Shown here piece by piece: positions 55,407 through 63,971 of a stretch of 64,000 bases of DNA. Position 1 is the first letter of the stretch. Each line of letters begins with the position of its first letter. Under the pieces are notes generated by a model. That model worked only from the letters and a program-made list of their open reading frames with translations. It searched no databases and was not told the DNA's origin. This DNA is from Telluribacter sp035998675 (GTDB taxonomy: Bacteria; Bacteroidota; Bacteroidia; Cytophagales; Spirosomataceae), in assembly GCF_035998675.1 (NCBI RefSeq), contig NZ_DASYHI010000002.1:145046-209045 (forward strand), written 5' to 3'. The translations under genes were made by a program, and so were the position numbers.

Positions 55407-55991
55407 GAGTGAAAAAATATGAGTGTGAGATTTGATATTATATATAAGTATATAGTGGTGGTCGAATAACTATCCTTTTCTTATAGATTGTATGATTGCT
55501 TTATTCCGTTTGAAATATAGTCAGCTTTTTTATATTTTTATCTATTATTAATTATAATTTATCGCACCTATGGGGTGGTGTCTGGTGAATAGGTTATTTA
55601 ACAATATATATAGATATTTTTACGCCTTAATAAAAGTTGAATAATTAGGGTTTTCTAGGGATATCTTTTTCTCGTTTTCAAGAGCATCGTGATTGGAACC
55701 AGCTGCTCTACGCCGATTAATTAATTAAACTGATAATGCGTAAATTATTGAATGTGTTGGTTACTTTTGAAAGTATTATCTGTTTGTAGATGGAAGAAAA
55801 GAGGAGAGAACAAGCCATTTGTCTAGAGGTATAATTTTATAAAATAACAATAAGGTAAAAAAAAATGGAATTATCAAATAAAATTATTTTATGGTTATGC
55901 TGGTAGCCAAAAGTTTTTTAACTTATCTCTATCCTTTGGTCATGGGTGGGCAGGTTAATTATAACTATCTAAGTTGTATAGCAATTGTATT
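55407..55991. other. AT-rich intergenic region upstream of the DISARM-like operon
   Basis: About 585 bases with no supported gene. A 13-codon plus-strand frame near 55863 is too short to credit. It should contain the operon promoter on the minus strand, but I could not find a clear TTG / TAnnTTTG pair. It ends at the broken SbcD-like gene. Confidence 0.5.
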
Positions 55992-56147
55992 TTAGATTAC
56001 TGCTCCAGGTAGGACGACGGGCTTCTTCTTCCAGATCATCAATTCTTTAAGCCGCTCTTGTTTCAGTAGGATGTGTTTAATTGTATCACTTATGCCGTCA
56101 AAAGGCTTGCCTAGCTGCCAGTCGGCGATATGGATGAATCGGGTCAT
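55992..56147 (-). pseudogene. Truncated SbcD-like metallophosphoesterase
   Basis: Starting at an ATG at 56147 the product reads MTRFIHIADWQLGKPFDG followed by a helix rich in K, L and E. This is the N-terminus of DNA-repair exonuclease subunit D proteins (FIHxADxHLG, first metal site). After about 40 residues the similarity is lost and a stop follows, and the further metal motifs GDxFD and GNHD are absent. It is a remnant, cut where the AT-rich DISARM segment begins. Confidence 0.65.
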
Positions 56148-56194
56148 TGTTGTGTGCTGGTTAGTAGTTGTACGTAAATTAATAAGCCTTGGAC

Positions 56195-56716
56195 TCAAGA
56201 CCTTATCACCTGTAGCGATGATTTTATGAATTCATCCGGACTCTGGACATCGCCACTAAATAAGCCATAGTTTTTATGGCCGTCGGGCGTCCATTCGCAA
56301 AGCATAGCCTCAGGTTTTTCAGGAGTACTATCCATCGCATCTTCAAGTGTAAAGTACCGGCAAGAGTCAGCTCCCTCGCTTCGTATAGCTACTGACATCC
56401 AGGCGTTGGTCATCCCGATAGGTTGCGGAAATGTAAAAAGTACGATCTCATACTCCCCTTCGGTTCTGAAAGTACTGCTGAAGTCATGCATGGCGGGCTT
56501 CTTAGGCATATTGGAATAGGTCCAAGCCTCGTGCCAAAGGCGTTTCAACTGGCTTTCAGTTTTTAATTTGATAAAATTCAGCATAAAAGGCTGGTAGAGA
56601 ACGGTATCCCGTATTAATTCATGAGCTAATGCGCGGTAGAAATAGTATAGCTGTTCTTCTTCCTGTTCGCTAAGTTGTGTATGTGCCATGGGCGTATAGT
56701 TTGAGGTATAAAACAT
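56195..56716 (-). CDS. Hypothetical protein, 173 residues
   Basis: A cytosolic protein beginning either MFYTSNYTP (56716) or, more likely, MAHTQLSEQEEEQLYYFY (56689). It has a helical first third and then strands such as YEIVLFTFPQPIGMTNAWMSVAIRS and YFTLEDAMDSTPEKPEAMLCEW. I do not recognise the family. The WMSVAIR and CEWTPDGHKNYG segments suggest a compact alpha/beta domain. It sits between the VWA gene and the SbcD-like remnant on the same strand, 48 bases from the latter's probable start. Confidence 0.65.
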   Translation of the reverse strand: MFYTSNYTPMAHTQLSEQEEEQLYYFYRALAHELIRDTVLYQPFMLNFIKLKTESQLKRLWHEAWTYSNMPKKPAMHDFSSTFRTEGEYEIVLFTFPQPIGMTNAWMSVAIRSEGADSCRYFTLEDAMDSTPEKPEAMLCEWTPDGHKNYGLFSGDVQSPDEFIKSSLQVIRS

Positions 56717-56908
56717 TCAAAATCACAAGAGATGGCTTTTACCTCAGCGCTTCTCAAGATAATAACGGTGTAGATATACGTAGAAGAATGATTAATTTAA
56801 TCACCCATGCTATCAGGCTGCGCGCTTTTAAGGCTATTAAATACTGCTATTTTGAAGATAGCCGAAGAAGCAGAACTTTAGTAGAGGGGAAAATCTTTGG
56901 TCCCGGAG

Positions 56909-57553
56909 CTATTCCTTGTCCCAAAAGTCCTTCATAGCATCCTTACTTGATTGTCCCTGGTAGATTTTGTTGTAAAAGCTCATGCGGCCCAGGCTCTCTT
57001 TTTTAAACAAACCCTTCATGTCTTCTTCGTTAGACTCAAACTGGGTGAAGCTATCTATATCCATCGACTTTGCTACTTGCTCCACGGCATGATTGGCCCC
57101 CATGTAGGTAAATGCCCAGTCTTTTTCCTTTAGCCTTTGGATCATGGCTTTGATGTTCGTTCCCTTAAATTCCCGGGAGCTATTCTCTTCTCCATCTGTA
57201 AGGATACTTACCAGTACCGAGTATTCTTTTTCCTGCTCGGTCTGAAACTCCAGGCGCATTAAACTCTTACCGATAGCATCGTAAAGAGGCGTGCTGGCAT
57301 TGGGCAGGTAGCTTTCTGCGGTTAGTTCGGAGAGTTCTTCTACCGGCTGTTTGTCAAGCAGGGTTTTGATGCCCGTGCCGTTGAAGGTTACCAGCGTTAC
57401 GAAGTGCTGCTGCTCAGGAAACTGCCGCTGGGCCGCCCGGATGGTCTGGACGGTTTCGTTGAAGCCGTTTAGGGTTACTGTTTTAACAGATTGCATGGAA
57501 CCGCTCTCATCCAGGATGATCAGGTTATAAATAGGGCGTAGGGACTGGCTCAT
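56909..57553 (-). CDS. Cytosolic VWA-domain protein
   Basis: A 214-residue von Willebrand factor A domain with a complete metal-ion-dependent adhesion site: LIILDESGSMQSV (D15, S17, S19), ASTPLYDAIG (threonine) and SILTDGEENSS (aspartate). There is no signal peptide or membrane helix, so it is a cytosolic VWA of the kind that bridges partners in conflict or metal-tolerance systems (TerY-like). No MoxR ATPase or TerD gene is next to it. The partner is unknown. Confidence 0.87.
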   Translation of the reverse strand: MSQSLRPIYNLIILDESGSMQSVKTVTLNGFNETVQTIRAAQRQFPEQQHFVTLVTFNGTGIKTLLDKQPVEELSELTAESYLPNASTPLYDAIGKSLMRLEFQTEQEKEYSVLVSILTDGEENSSREFKGTNIKAMIQRLKEKDWAFTYMGANHAVEQVAKSMDIDSFTQFESNEEDMKGLFKKESLGRMSFYNKIYQGQSSKDAMKDFWDKE

Positions 57554-57633
57554 AAGTGTGTTCGGTTTAAATGTGATTTGATGAATAGGTTATTTAGCGT
57601 ATCAAAGGTAAGTAGGCTCTTTAAGCGTAAGAA

Positions 57634-57655
57634 AAGTCTGCAAGCTTGCAGACTT
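57634..57655. repeat. 22-base perfect palindrome
   Basis: AAGTCTGCAAG followed by its exact complement forms a 22-base palindrome between the VWA and TPR genes. Its 12-base core TGCAAGCTTGCA recurs at 59752-59763 in another intergenic gap. It may be a dispersed palindromic repeat. It lacks a T run, so it is not an ordinary terminator. Confidence 0.5.
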
Positions 57656-57750
57656 GCTCTTTAGGGTTATAGTAAACCCATTAGTAAAAAAAGATCAATG
57701 AGCATACGTTGCTTATGATACATTTTTTTAGGTGCACAGTCCAAATCACC

Positions 57751-59130
57751 TTAAGCTCCAGGATGATCATTCAACTTTTCTTCTGCTCTTTCTCTGGCTT
57801 TGATTGCATCACTATAGTCTGGTTCCAATTCTAATGCTTTAGAATAGAACTCTACGGCTTCTGTATAAAATCCAAGGTCATATCTCGCATCACCTATACA
57901 TTTACAATCATGCGCAGATTCAACCTGATTTAACGAATGTAGAGTCTTCCATGAAAAAGGGTCATACTCTTTGAAAGGTATATCCCGTTCGGTTCTTTTA
58001 AAAAAGGACATATGTCTTTTGGCTAACGTCCTTTTATTTAAGTTGTTAGAAGGGTCAGTCAATCCCAGATCAATTGATGCACCATAATAATCACAGGCTT
58101 CATTATATTTTTTCAGCCTAAATTTTACGTCTCCAATTTGTTCTAAAAAAGCAGGTGAGAAATAACCGGTTTTGAATACTATTTCCAAATGGGAAAAGGA
58201 TTTCTGATATTTCCCCTCGTTGTATAAGTACTTTGCATTATCAATGTGAAAGTTAAGTTGGTCAAAATTGTTTCCAAGTGGTAGCGCAACGAGAAAGGTT
58301 TCTCCATTATTAAATTTTGATTGTAACCATAACTTTAATTTATCGCCTAGGCCAAGAGCTACTTCGCAATCAGGATTAAGTTCAAGAGCTATATGTAAGT
58401 CTTGTAGTGCTTCGTCAAACTTACCATTGGCTATTTTAGTTACACCTCTTGCTATTATTGAGGCAGTAAATTGACTGTCCGCCCTCAACGCTAAGGTAAA
58501 GTTTTCAATTGCTTCCCTATAATTTCCTTGATAATACTTTATCCATCCTTCACAATAATAATATCGAGCATCTTTGGGGTCTAACGGCATAGCTTTTCGC
58601 TTATCCTCAAACGAGCCTAAGTAATCCCCTAGCTTTTCTTTTATTTCTGATCTACTTTTAAATAAATTTATATTGTTTGGCTCCATTTCTAGTGCGGTTG
58701 TATAGTCTTCTATAGCTCCGCGATAATCTTTAATTCTATCTTTTATTTGAGCTCGTAGAATATAAGCCAAATAGTATTCAGGATTATGAATTATTGTATT
58801 ATTGCAATCTTCAATGGCGGATTTATAATCTTTATACTTATGAAACATTACAAAAGCCCTAAAATAATAGGCGATCCACTCTTTTGGATTTAATTCAATT
58901 GATTTTGAAAAATCTTTGATAGCACCTTCATAATCAGGTTTTCTGATATCATTTTCATATCTATATATTAACCTGGCTCTACAAAAATAATTTATTGATT
59001 CATTGGGGTTTGATTCTAGCGCTCTATTATAATCCTCGATTGCTCCATCATAATCTTTGTCTAGCTCTTTTGGGCTAAGCGCATTTAAAATTTCTCCTTC
59101 AAGTGGAATTTTTACTAAGATGTTAACCAT
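57751..59130 (-). CDS. Tetratricopeptide-repeat protein
   Basis: A 459-residue protein with no signal peptide made of TPR units, for example DYDGAIEDYNRALESNPNES, DYEGAIKDFSKSIELNPKEW, DYRGAIEDYTTALEMEPNN, NYREAIENFTLALRADSQ and FYTEAVEFYSKALELEPDYS. At least nine repeats can be counted, with a less regular middle (about 270-330). TPR scaffolds bind partner proteins, and none is obvious here. It stands alone between gaps. Confidence 0.88.
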   Translation of the reverse strand: MVNILVKIPLEGEILNALSPKELDKDYDGAIEDYNRALESNPNESINYFCRARLIYRYENDIRKPDYEGAIKDFSKSIELNPKEWIAYYFRAFVMFHKYKDYKSAIEDCNNTIIHNPEYYLAYILRAQIKDRIKDYRGAIEDYTTALEMEPNNINLFKSRSEIKEKLGDYLGSFEDKRKAMPLDPKDARYYYCEGWIKYYQGNYREAIENFTLALRADSQFTASIIARGVTKIANGKFDEALQDLHIALELNPDCEVALGLGDKLKLWLQSKFNNGETFLVALPLGNNFDQLNFHIDNAKYLYNEGKYQKSFSHLEIVFKTGYFSPAFLEQIGDVKFRLKKYNEACDYYGASIDLGLTDPSNNLNKRTLAKRHMSFFKRTERDIPFKEYDPFSWKTLHSLNQVESAHDCKCIGDARYDLGFYTEAVEFYSKALELEPDYSDAIKARERAEEKLNDHPGA

Positions 59131-59164
59131 AGCTTTAAAATTTTAAAGTTTCATAAATGTCAGT

Positions 59165-59663
59165 TTATGGTATACGCTTTTTCAATTCTATTTCAACATT
59201 GGCTCCATACTGCCGACCTGTTGGGCCCATATTTATGAACCCACACGCTTCCATGCACCTAATGGAAGGAACGTTCGTCGCAAAACAATGGGCAAAGGTT
59301 TCGGTGTAACCCTGGCTCCTCAGGTAGTTGACCAAGCTACCTACTGATTCGGTCGCATAGCCTTGCCGGGTGTAGTTCAGGCCGATGTTGAAGCCAATGT
59401 TATTCGGGTGTCCGGAGAAAAAGTTTCCATGGATGACGAAGCCAACCATGGCGTTCTCCTGTTTACTTTTTACGATCCAGGCATTATAATGCCGGACGGC
59501 ATTATCCATAAAGTAGCTTAATTGTCTCTGCTCAGACACGGGGTAGGGTACATACCTGTTCACGTTCTGAGTTTGCTGCTCCGGCGAAGCAGTTCTGCCA
59601 GAGGCTATTCAATTCGGCCGGTGACCAGTCGGATATAAATATTAGGCGTTCAGTTTCGTTCAT
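59165..59663 (-). pseudogene. GNAT acetyltransferase gene with a frameshift
   Basis: From an ATG at 59663 the minus strand reads MNETERLIFISDWSPAELNS, a normal GNAT start, but this frame soon reaches a stop. The frame continuing from about 59563 (RYVPYPVSEQRQLSYFMDN) reads on through GFNIGLNYTRQGYATESVGSL (acetyl-CoA loop) and ATNVPSIRCMEACGFIN to the end. Joining the two by a one-base shift near 59563 would give a full-length protein of about 165 residues. From GTG 59563 alone the protein lacks its first strand. It is a pseudogene or a sequence error. Confidence 0.65.
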
Positions 59664-59783
59664 TGGTGGGTATTGTTATAGTAGTGAATTTATAAATAGT
59701 GTATGACCAATGAACCAAATCTACTAGTTCCTGCTATCATGCAGTCACAGTTGCAAGCTTGCATTGGAGTACCGGTATCGGTA

Positions 59784-60665
59784 TTAGTTAAACAGCTGGT
59801 AGGTAGTAATTACACTATCTGATTCTTCATAAATTTTTCTTCGTTTCAGCCAGTGTTCACGATTGTTCAGTAGCCTTAGCTGGTACCCCCAGATATAGTC
59901 AATACCTTTGATAGTAGAGGGGTAATTTATCAGCCTTCTTCCAATACCAAATCTTCTGAATTCTTTGAATACACCCAGGGCTAATCCTTCGATTCCTTTT
60001 AAGTCCTTAAGGACTTCATAATCGGGCCCGTACGGAGGAATAGATTGACTTCCCAGGAAATAAAAGCCCACTACCTCTCCACCTGATTCGGCCACGACGC
60101 TCAACTCGGGCTCATAGTGACTGATCATCCCCCAGATTGATTCGCTAAGCAGGTCTGTAGATTTAAATACTTCCGCCAGTCGGGGCTTAATAATGGTTAA
60201 ATCATCCTCCCTGACACTTCTTATTAGTACCTTTTTAATTTCAAAGAAATAGTAGTCTCTGACCCGCCAGATGCTTTCCAACTCTTCCTGCGAATAAGTT
60301 AGTTCACCCAGTGTAGGATCATATACAAGAAAATGCTCGCCGTGTAGGCCGTACACTACTATCCAATGGGGTACTCCATGGGTGATTGTCCGCAGAATAG
60401 CTATACTACCACTCTTGAGTACTATTGCTAACGTACGGTATGGCTGCTCCTCATTAGTATGGACTTTATAGCTCAGCCCCAGTCCCCCCAGCCCCAACTT
60501 CATTTTTTCAGGAGGTGTTCCCTCCACCCAGTCAGTGCCACATAGAACACATAGTTCTTCAATGGAAGGTACCTCTGGTAAGAGTGCATCGGCTACCATT
60601 TTCAGGCAGGTGGGTCCGCAGGAGTTACCGGTTGGCTGGTATATGTGTTTAATATTTTCAGGCAT
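59784..60665 (-). CDS. Fusion of C39-like cysteine peptidase and GNAT acetyltransferase
   Basis: A 293-residue two-domain protein. Residues 1-140 are a papain-like C39 domain: YQPTGNSCGPTCLKMVADAL gives Gln10 and catalytic Cys16, GVPHWIVVYG gives His100, and FLVYDPTLGE gives Asp116. Residues about 150-293 are a GNAT domain, with VLIRSVREDDLTIIKPRLAEV at its start and FKEFRRFGIGRRLI as the acetyl-CoA loop. All peptidase residues are intact. C39 domains cleave double-glycine leader peptides, but here there is no transporter, so the substrate and the purpose of the coupled acetylation are open. Confidence 0.83.
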   Translation of the reverse strand: MPENIKHIYQPTGNSCGPTCLKMVADALLPEVPSIEELCVLCGTDWVEGTPPEKMKLGLGGLGLSYKVHTNEEQPYRTLAIVLKSGSIAILRTITHGVPHWIVVYGLHGEHFLVYDPTLGELTYSQEELESIWRVRDYYFFEIKKVLIRSVREDDLTIIKPRLAEVFKSTDLLSESIWGMISHYEPELSVVAESGGEVVGFYFLGSQSIPPYGPDYEVLKDLKGIEGLALGVFKEFRRFGIGRRLINYPSTIKGIDYIWGYQLRLLNNREHWLKRRKIYEESDSVITTYQLFN

Positions 60666-60814
60666 AGTTTCATTTCTTTAGTGGATCTAATTCTTATCCA
60701 AGTACTGTACTATTCAATTAATTTTTCTCTTCCTTAAATTCTATGACCGCTGTCGGGACTGATTATATTGGGCATAGGGTTAAATAGCATGATGCAAAAA
60801 CTATAAGTAGCGTA

Positions 60815-62866
60815 TTATTTAAAATAGCCTACCTCTCTTCCCCAGTACTCCCAAATCATCACCATAGCCATGGTATCCAGTTCGCAGTACCGAAGTAGTG
60901 CTCCCTTGTAAGCCTGACGAATCTCTTCACTCAAATCTGTGTAAAGCAGGTAGGAATAGGCCGTCATGGCTGCTCCTCCATTATTAATCTCTTCCAACTC
61001 AGCTTCCTCCTAGCTACTGATGCACCGCCCGCTGGCATCTGTTATGGGGGGCAGTGTTTTATAAGGATTATTACCCATTGTCTCATCTATCCAGCAGTGG
61101 CTCCGGAAATTCCGACTCGGTATCTGCTCTGTTCCGTAGATTGGCTTAGAGTACTTCTTACGGATATAGTCCGAGCTATTAATGACGGAGGGAAGTATAT
61201 CTTTAATAGAATTAGAACCTTTGGCGTAGAGGGAATAAAAGTGCTTAAGCACCAGGTCGTACAAGTCCTGCATGGGGTTGATAGGTGTCCACTTTTTCGA
61301 TTTAGGTATATTACGTCCTGGTTCAGTTATCTGCTCAATAAAAGCCATCAGTTCAAATTTATCGGGTACGGTATCTACAGTTTCGAGCATGAGCTGCCGG
61401 TAAATGTGATTCAGATACGTATTTTCGTGGCTATGGTACCTGAAAATAGTACCCGTCTTGTTGAAAAGATCTTTTTGTAGGCTCCGCAGGAATTCATAAT
61501 TAGGAAACACCCCTGCATCAAAATGTAAAAATTCGTTTTCGTGCCGAATAGAGCCATCGGCTTCCATGACGTGATAGGAGTACTGAAAAGCTACGGCTTC
61601 GTACGGCTTCCGACCCGCGTGAAAAGGCAAAGCCGTCATGGTAGTTTCGAAATCTATAAAATGGAAGGGGGCAGGTAGTTGATCAAAAAGGTCTGTCAGG
61701 CCTTCCAGATCCAGGTAGGGAACGAAATCCTTTCTGGCGGCTTTATGGATCTGGATTGTACGTCGTTGTGTACTGTCCAGGGTAGTTACTCCCGGTGCTT
61801 CGTATTTGTTGGGTGCATATACATCTTCGGGGACATCTTTGAGAAATATATGCTTTCTATCCAGTGCTTCTTTCACAATGTTTTTAGCTCCGGTCTTCCC
61901 CGCCCAAAGTGATAGTACCAGGTCCTGGTCAAAGTCGTTGTTGGTCAGCCCCGCTACCTCTTTCCAGCATTCGTGGAATCCACTGGCAGGGCGCTGTTGT
62001 GGAAAGTCTGGGTTTTTATACGTACAGGCTTTGCACTTTGAGCCCAATACCGGCTTGATACGTTCCTTAGATGTATAGGCGTTACAAAGTTTGTCTATTA
62101 ACTGTTCGAAGGTTTCAACTCCTTCTACGTCAACTTCTACCGGATTCGAATAAATCCAGTCGCACACCTCATCTACGTTAATTATTTTCAAGGGCAGGTG
62201 GCCCAGCTCACTACGGGTCAGGTTAGTCCTGGATGTAATCTTGAGGCGGCCATCTTCTTCTTTTACCCGAAAGAGCTGATTTAATCCATTTACAGTACAT
62301 ACTTCGTCCTTATTGACAAGTATTGTATAAGCTTTGACCCTCTTACCGGTATCCCGCTCGCATACGTACTTCTGAAAAGCTATATCGTATAGTTCATCCC
62401 GCCAGTCAGGATTGAGCTTATTTTGCCCCTTTTGCGGCCCTCTTTTAATTTCTTTCAGGAATTCTGTTTCACGATCCCATCCCTTTGACTTTACCTCGTA
62501 AAGATGAATGACGTCCTCTTCCTCAACAGTAATGTCTGTACGCACGAGCAGGTTCTCGTGCTGGAAAGCTGCTTCGGCTAGCAGCTGGTGTTTGTGGGCC
62601 CGACGGCTTCTGGTAAGGTCCAGAGCAAGCTGTTTGTTGATGGTTTCGACCGTAAAGAATTCTTTCTCCGGCTCATCACAAAACAGGTACTTAGCAAGTG
62701 CTCCTACCTGAAATCCTCCATTGGCGAGGGCTTGTAAAAAAGGGTCATCATTACTTTGATTGAAATATTCACTTGTGTCTACATAGGCTAAAGCGGTAGG
62801 ACATTGGAGACCAGTTTTGAATAAGGACTTGGTGAGTAGCTTTGAGGTGGATTCTAGTGGGGGCAT
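60815..62866 (-). pseudogene. DUF2779 nuclease-like gene interrupted by an in-frame TAG
   Basis: The 618-codon frame from 62866 has a RecB-like N-terminal nuclease domain (VIHLYEVKSKGWD) and four cysteines typical of an iron-sulphur or zinc site (GSKCKACTYK..., with further Cys nearby). A DnaQ-like domain (FHFIDFETTMTALPF) follows. It stops at TAG 61010-61012 after GRCISS, yet the same frame continues for about 65 codons to YCELDTMAMVMIWEYW, the normal family ending. One base change would restore a 683-residue protein. An IS630 element lies 36 bases upstream of the start. Confidence 0.75.
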
Positions 62867-62946
62867 GGTAGTAGTGGCTTATAGGTTGAAGTATGTATTA
62901 TTAAGTAGTCGGTCAAAAATATGGATGTAATTTTTATCTTTCCTTC

Positions 62947-63414
62947 ATGCAAGGAAAGAAACGATACATAACATTGAGTGCCGAGCAACGCGAGGCACTT
63001 GTTGAAGGCCACAAGCGGGGCAATAAGGCCACCTTTCGCCTTCGCTGCCAGATGATCCTACTGAGCGACCGGGGGCGAAAGATTCCTGACATCGCCGATA
63101 TACTGGGCTGCAATCGCCAGAGCGTGGTCAAGTGGCTGAACCGATACGAGAATGCCGGGCTTGAGGGGCTGAACACGGCCAAAGGACCGGGACGCCCGGC
63201 TATCGTGCGCATCGACAACCGCAAGGAAGTCGACCAGATCGAGCGAATCGTTGAAGAGCACCCCCAGAAGCTCGACGTAGCGCGTGCGCAGATCGAGGCC
63301 ACCCTAGGAAAGAAAATGTCACAGCAGACGCTTCGTAGACTTTTAAAAAAAACGGCTGGTGCTGGAAGCGCTTCCGGCGCCGTCCACCCAAGCGACCCCC
63401 GGAAGAGGAAGTGA
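62947..63414 (+). CDS. IS630 transposase, N-terminal part (orfA)
   Basis: A 155-codon frame with the helix-turn-helix DNA-binding domain: RLRCQMILLSDRGRKIPDIADIL, CNRQSVVKWLNRYENAGLEGL and GRPAIV, then a second helical domain ending LRRLLKK. In this frame the sequence after LLKK loses family similarity. In the -1 frame it continues as WKRFRRRPPK, the proper IS630 sequence. A run of eight A bases at the junction suggests programmed frameshifting to make the full transposase with orfB. Confidence 0.88.
   Translation: MQGKKRYITLSAEQREALVEGHKRGNKATFRLRCQMILLSDRGRKIPDIADILGCNRQSVVKWLNRYENAGLEGLNTAKGPGRPAIVRIDNRKEVDQIERIVEEHPQKLDVARAQIEATLGKKMSQQTLRRLLKKTAGAGSASGAVHPSDPRKRK
63341..63375 (+). promoter_or_regulatory. 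Probable -1 ribosomal frameshift site
   Basis: TTTTAAAAAAAA (63341-63352) is a slippery run, followed after 11 bases by the perfect palindrome GGAAGCGCTTCC (63364-63375), which can act as a stimulatory hairpin. Slippage by -1 joins the two transposase frames. Confidence 0.65.
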
Positions 63415-63971
63415 AGGCGGCCACCGAGGTACTGGGCCTGCTTTTGTGCTTGGCATTGTCCGGTCTGATCGATCTGCGCTACGCTGATGAAAGCGCCTTC
63501 AGCTTGCAGCCCAATGTGCCCTACGGCTGGATGCCTACCGGTCAGCAGCGCGGTATCAGTAGCCAGAAGGGCGGTTCGCTCAACGTCTTTGGCCTGTTGA
63601 ATCTGCGGGGCGATCTGACCAGTTACCAGACCACGGGCCCTGTCAGCTCGCAGACGGTCATCGATTGGCTTGACGATTACGCCACAGGGGTGCAGCAGAC
63701 CACGGTCGTCGTACTCGACAACGCGCCCTGGCACTGCTCCAAGCAGGTTGAGGGTAAAATCGGAGGATGGGAGCACAAGGGGATGTACCTTTTCTTCCTG
63801 CCGCCCTACTGCCCCCACCTGAATCTGATCGAGACACTGTGGAGGAAGATCAAACACGAGTGGCTGCGCCCTCAGGATTTTGAAAGTAAAGCGGCGCTGC
63901 ATTCGAGAGTAAACCATATTCTTGAAAATTATGGAAACCAGGTGTTTTCCATCCTGTTCTCAATCAAATAA
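63411..63971 (+). CDS. IS630 transposase, catalytic part (orfB)
   Basis: A 186-codon frame opening at a GTG that overlaps orfA by four bases. It carries the DDE catalytic domain: YADESAFSLQPNVPYGWMPTG (first Asp), VVLDNAPWHCSK (second Asp) and FFLPPYCPHLNLIETLWRKIK (Glu). All three residues are present. It is probably made as a C-terminal extension of orfA by -1 frameshifting, giving about 340 residues, although independent GTG initiation is possible. Confidence 0.88.
   Translation: MKAATEVLGLLLCLALSGLIDLRYADESAFSLQPNVPYGWMPTGQQRGISSQKGGSLNVFGLLNLRGDLTSYQTTGPVSSQTVIDWLDDYATGVQQTTVVVLDNAPWHCSKQVEGKIGGWEHKGMYLFFLPPYCPHLNLIETLWRKIKHEWLRPQDFESKAALHSRVNHILENYGNQVFSILFSIK

Noticed and set aside
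55863..55905. A short plus-strand peptide gene upstream of the DISARM-like operon
   Set aside because: It has only 13 codons with no recognisable promoter or conserved feature.
60815..60997. A separate 60-residue gene
   Set aside because: It is in the same frame as the DUF2779 gene, begins at a TTG after a TAG, and encodes that family's normal C-terminus.
62934..63917. A 327-codon open frame on the minus strand
   Set aside because: It is the complement of the IS630 transposase genes, has no family resemblance, and the plus-strand frames carry the DDE motifs.
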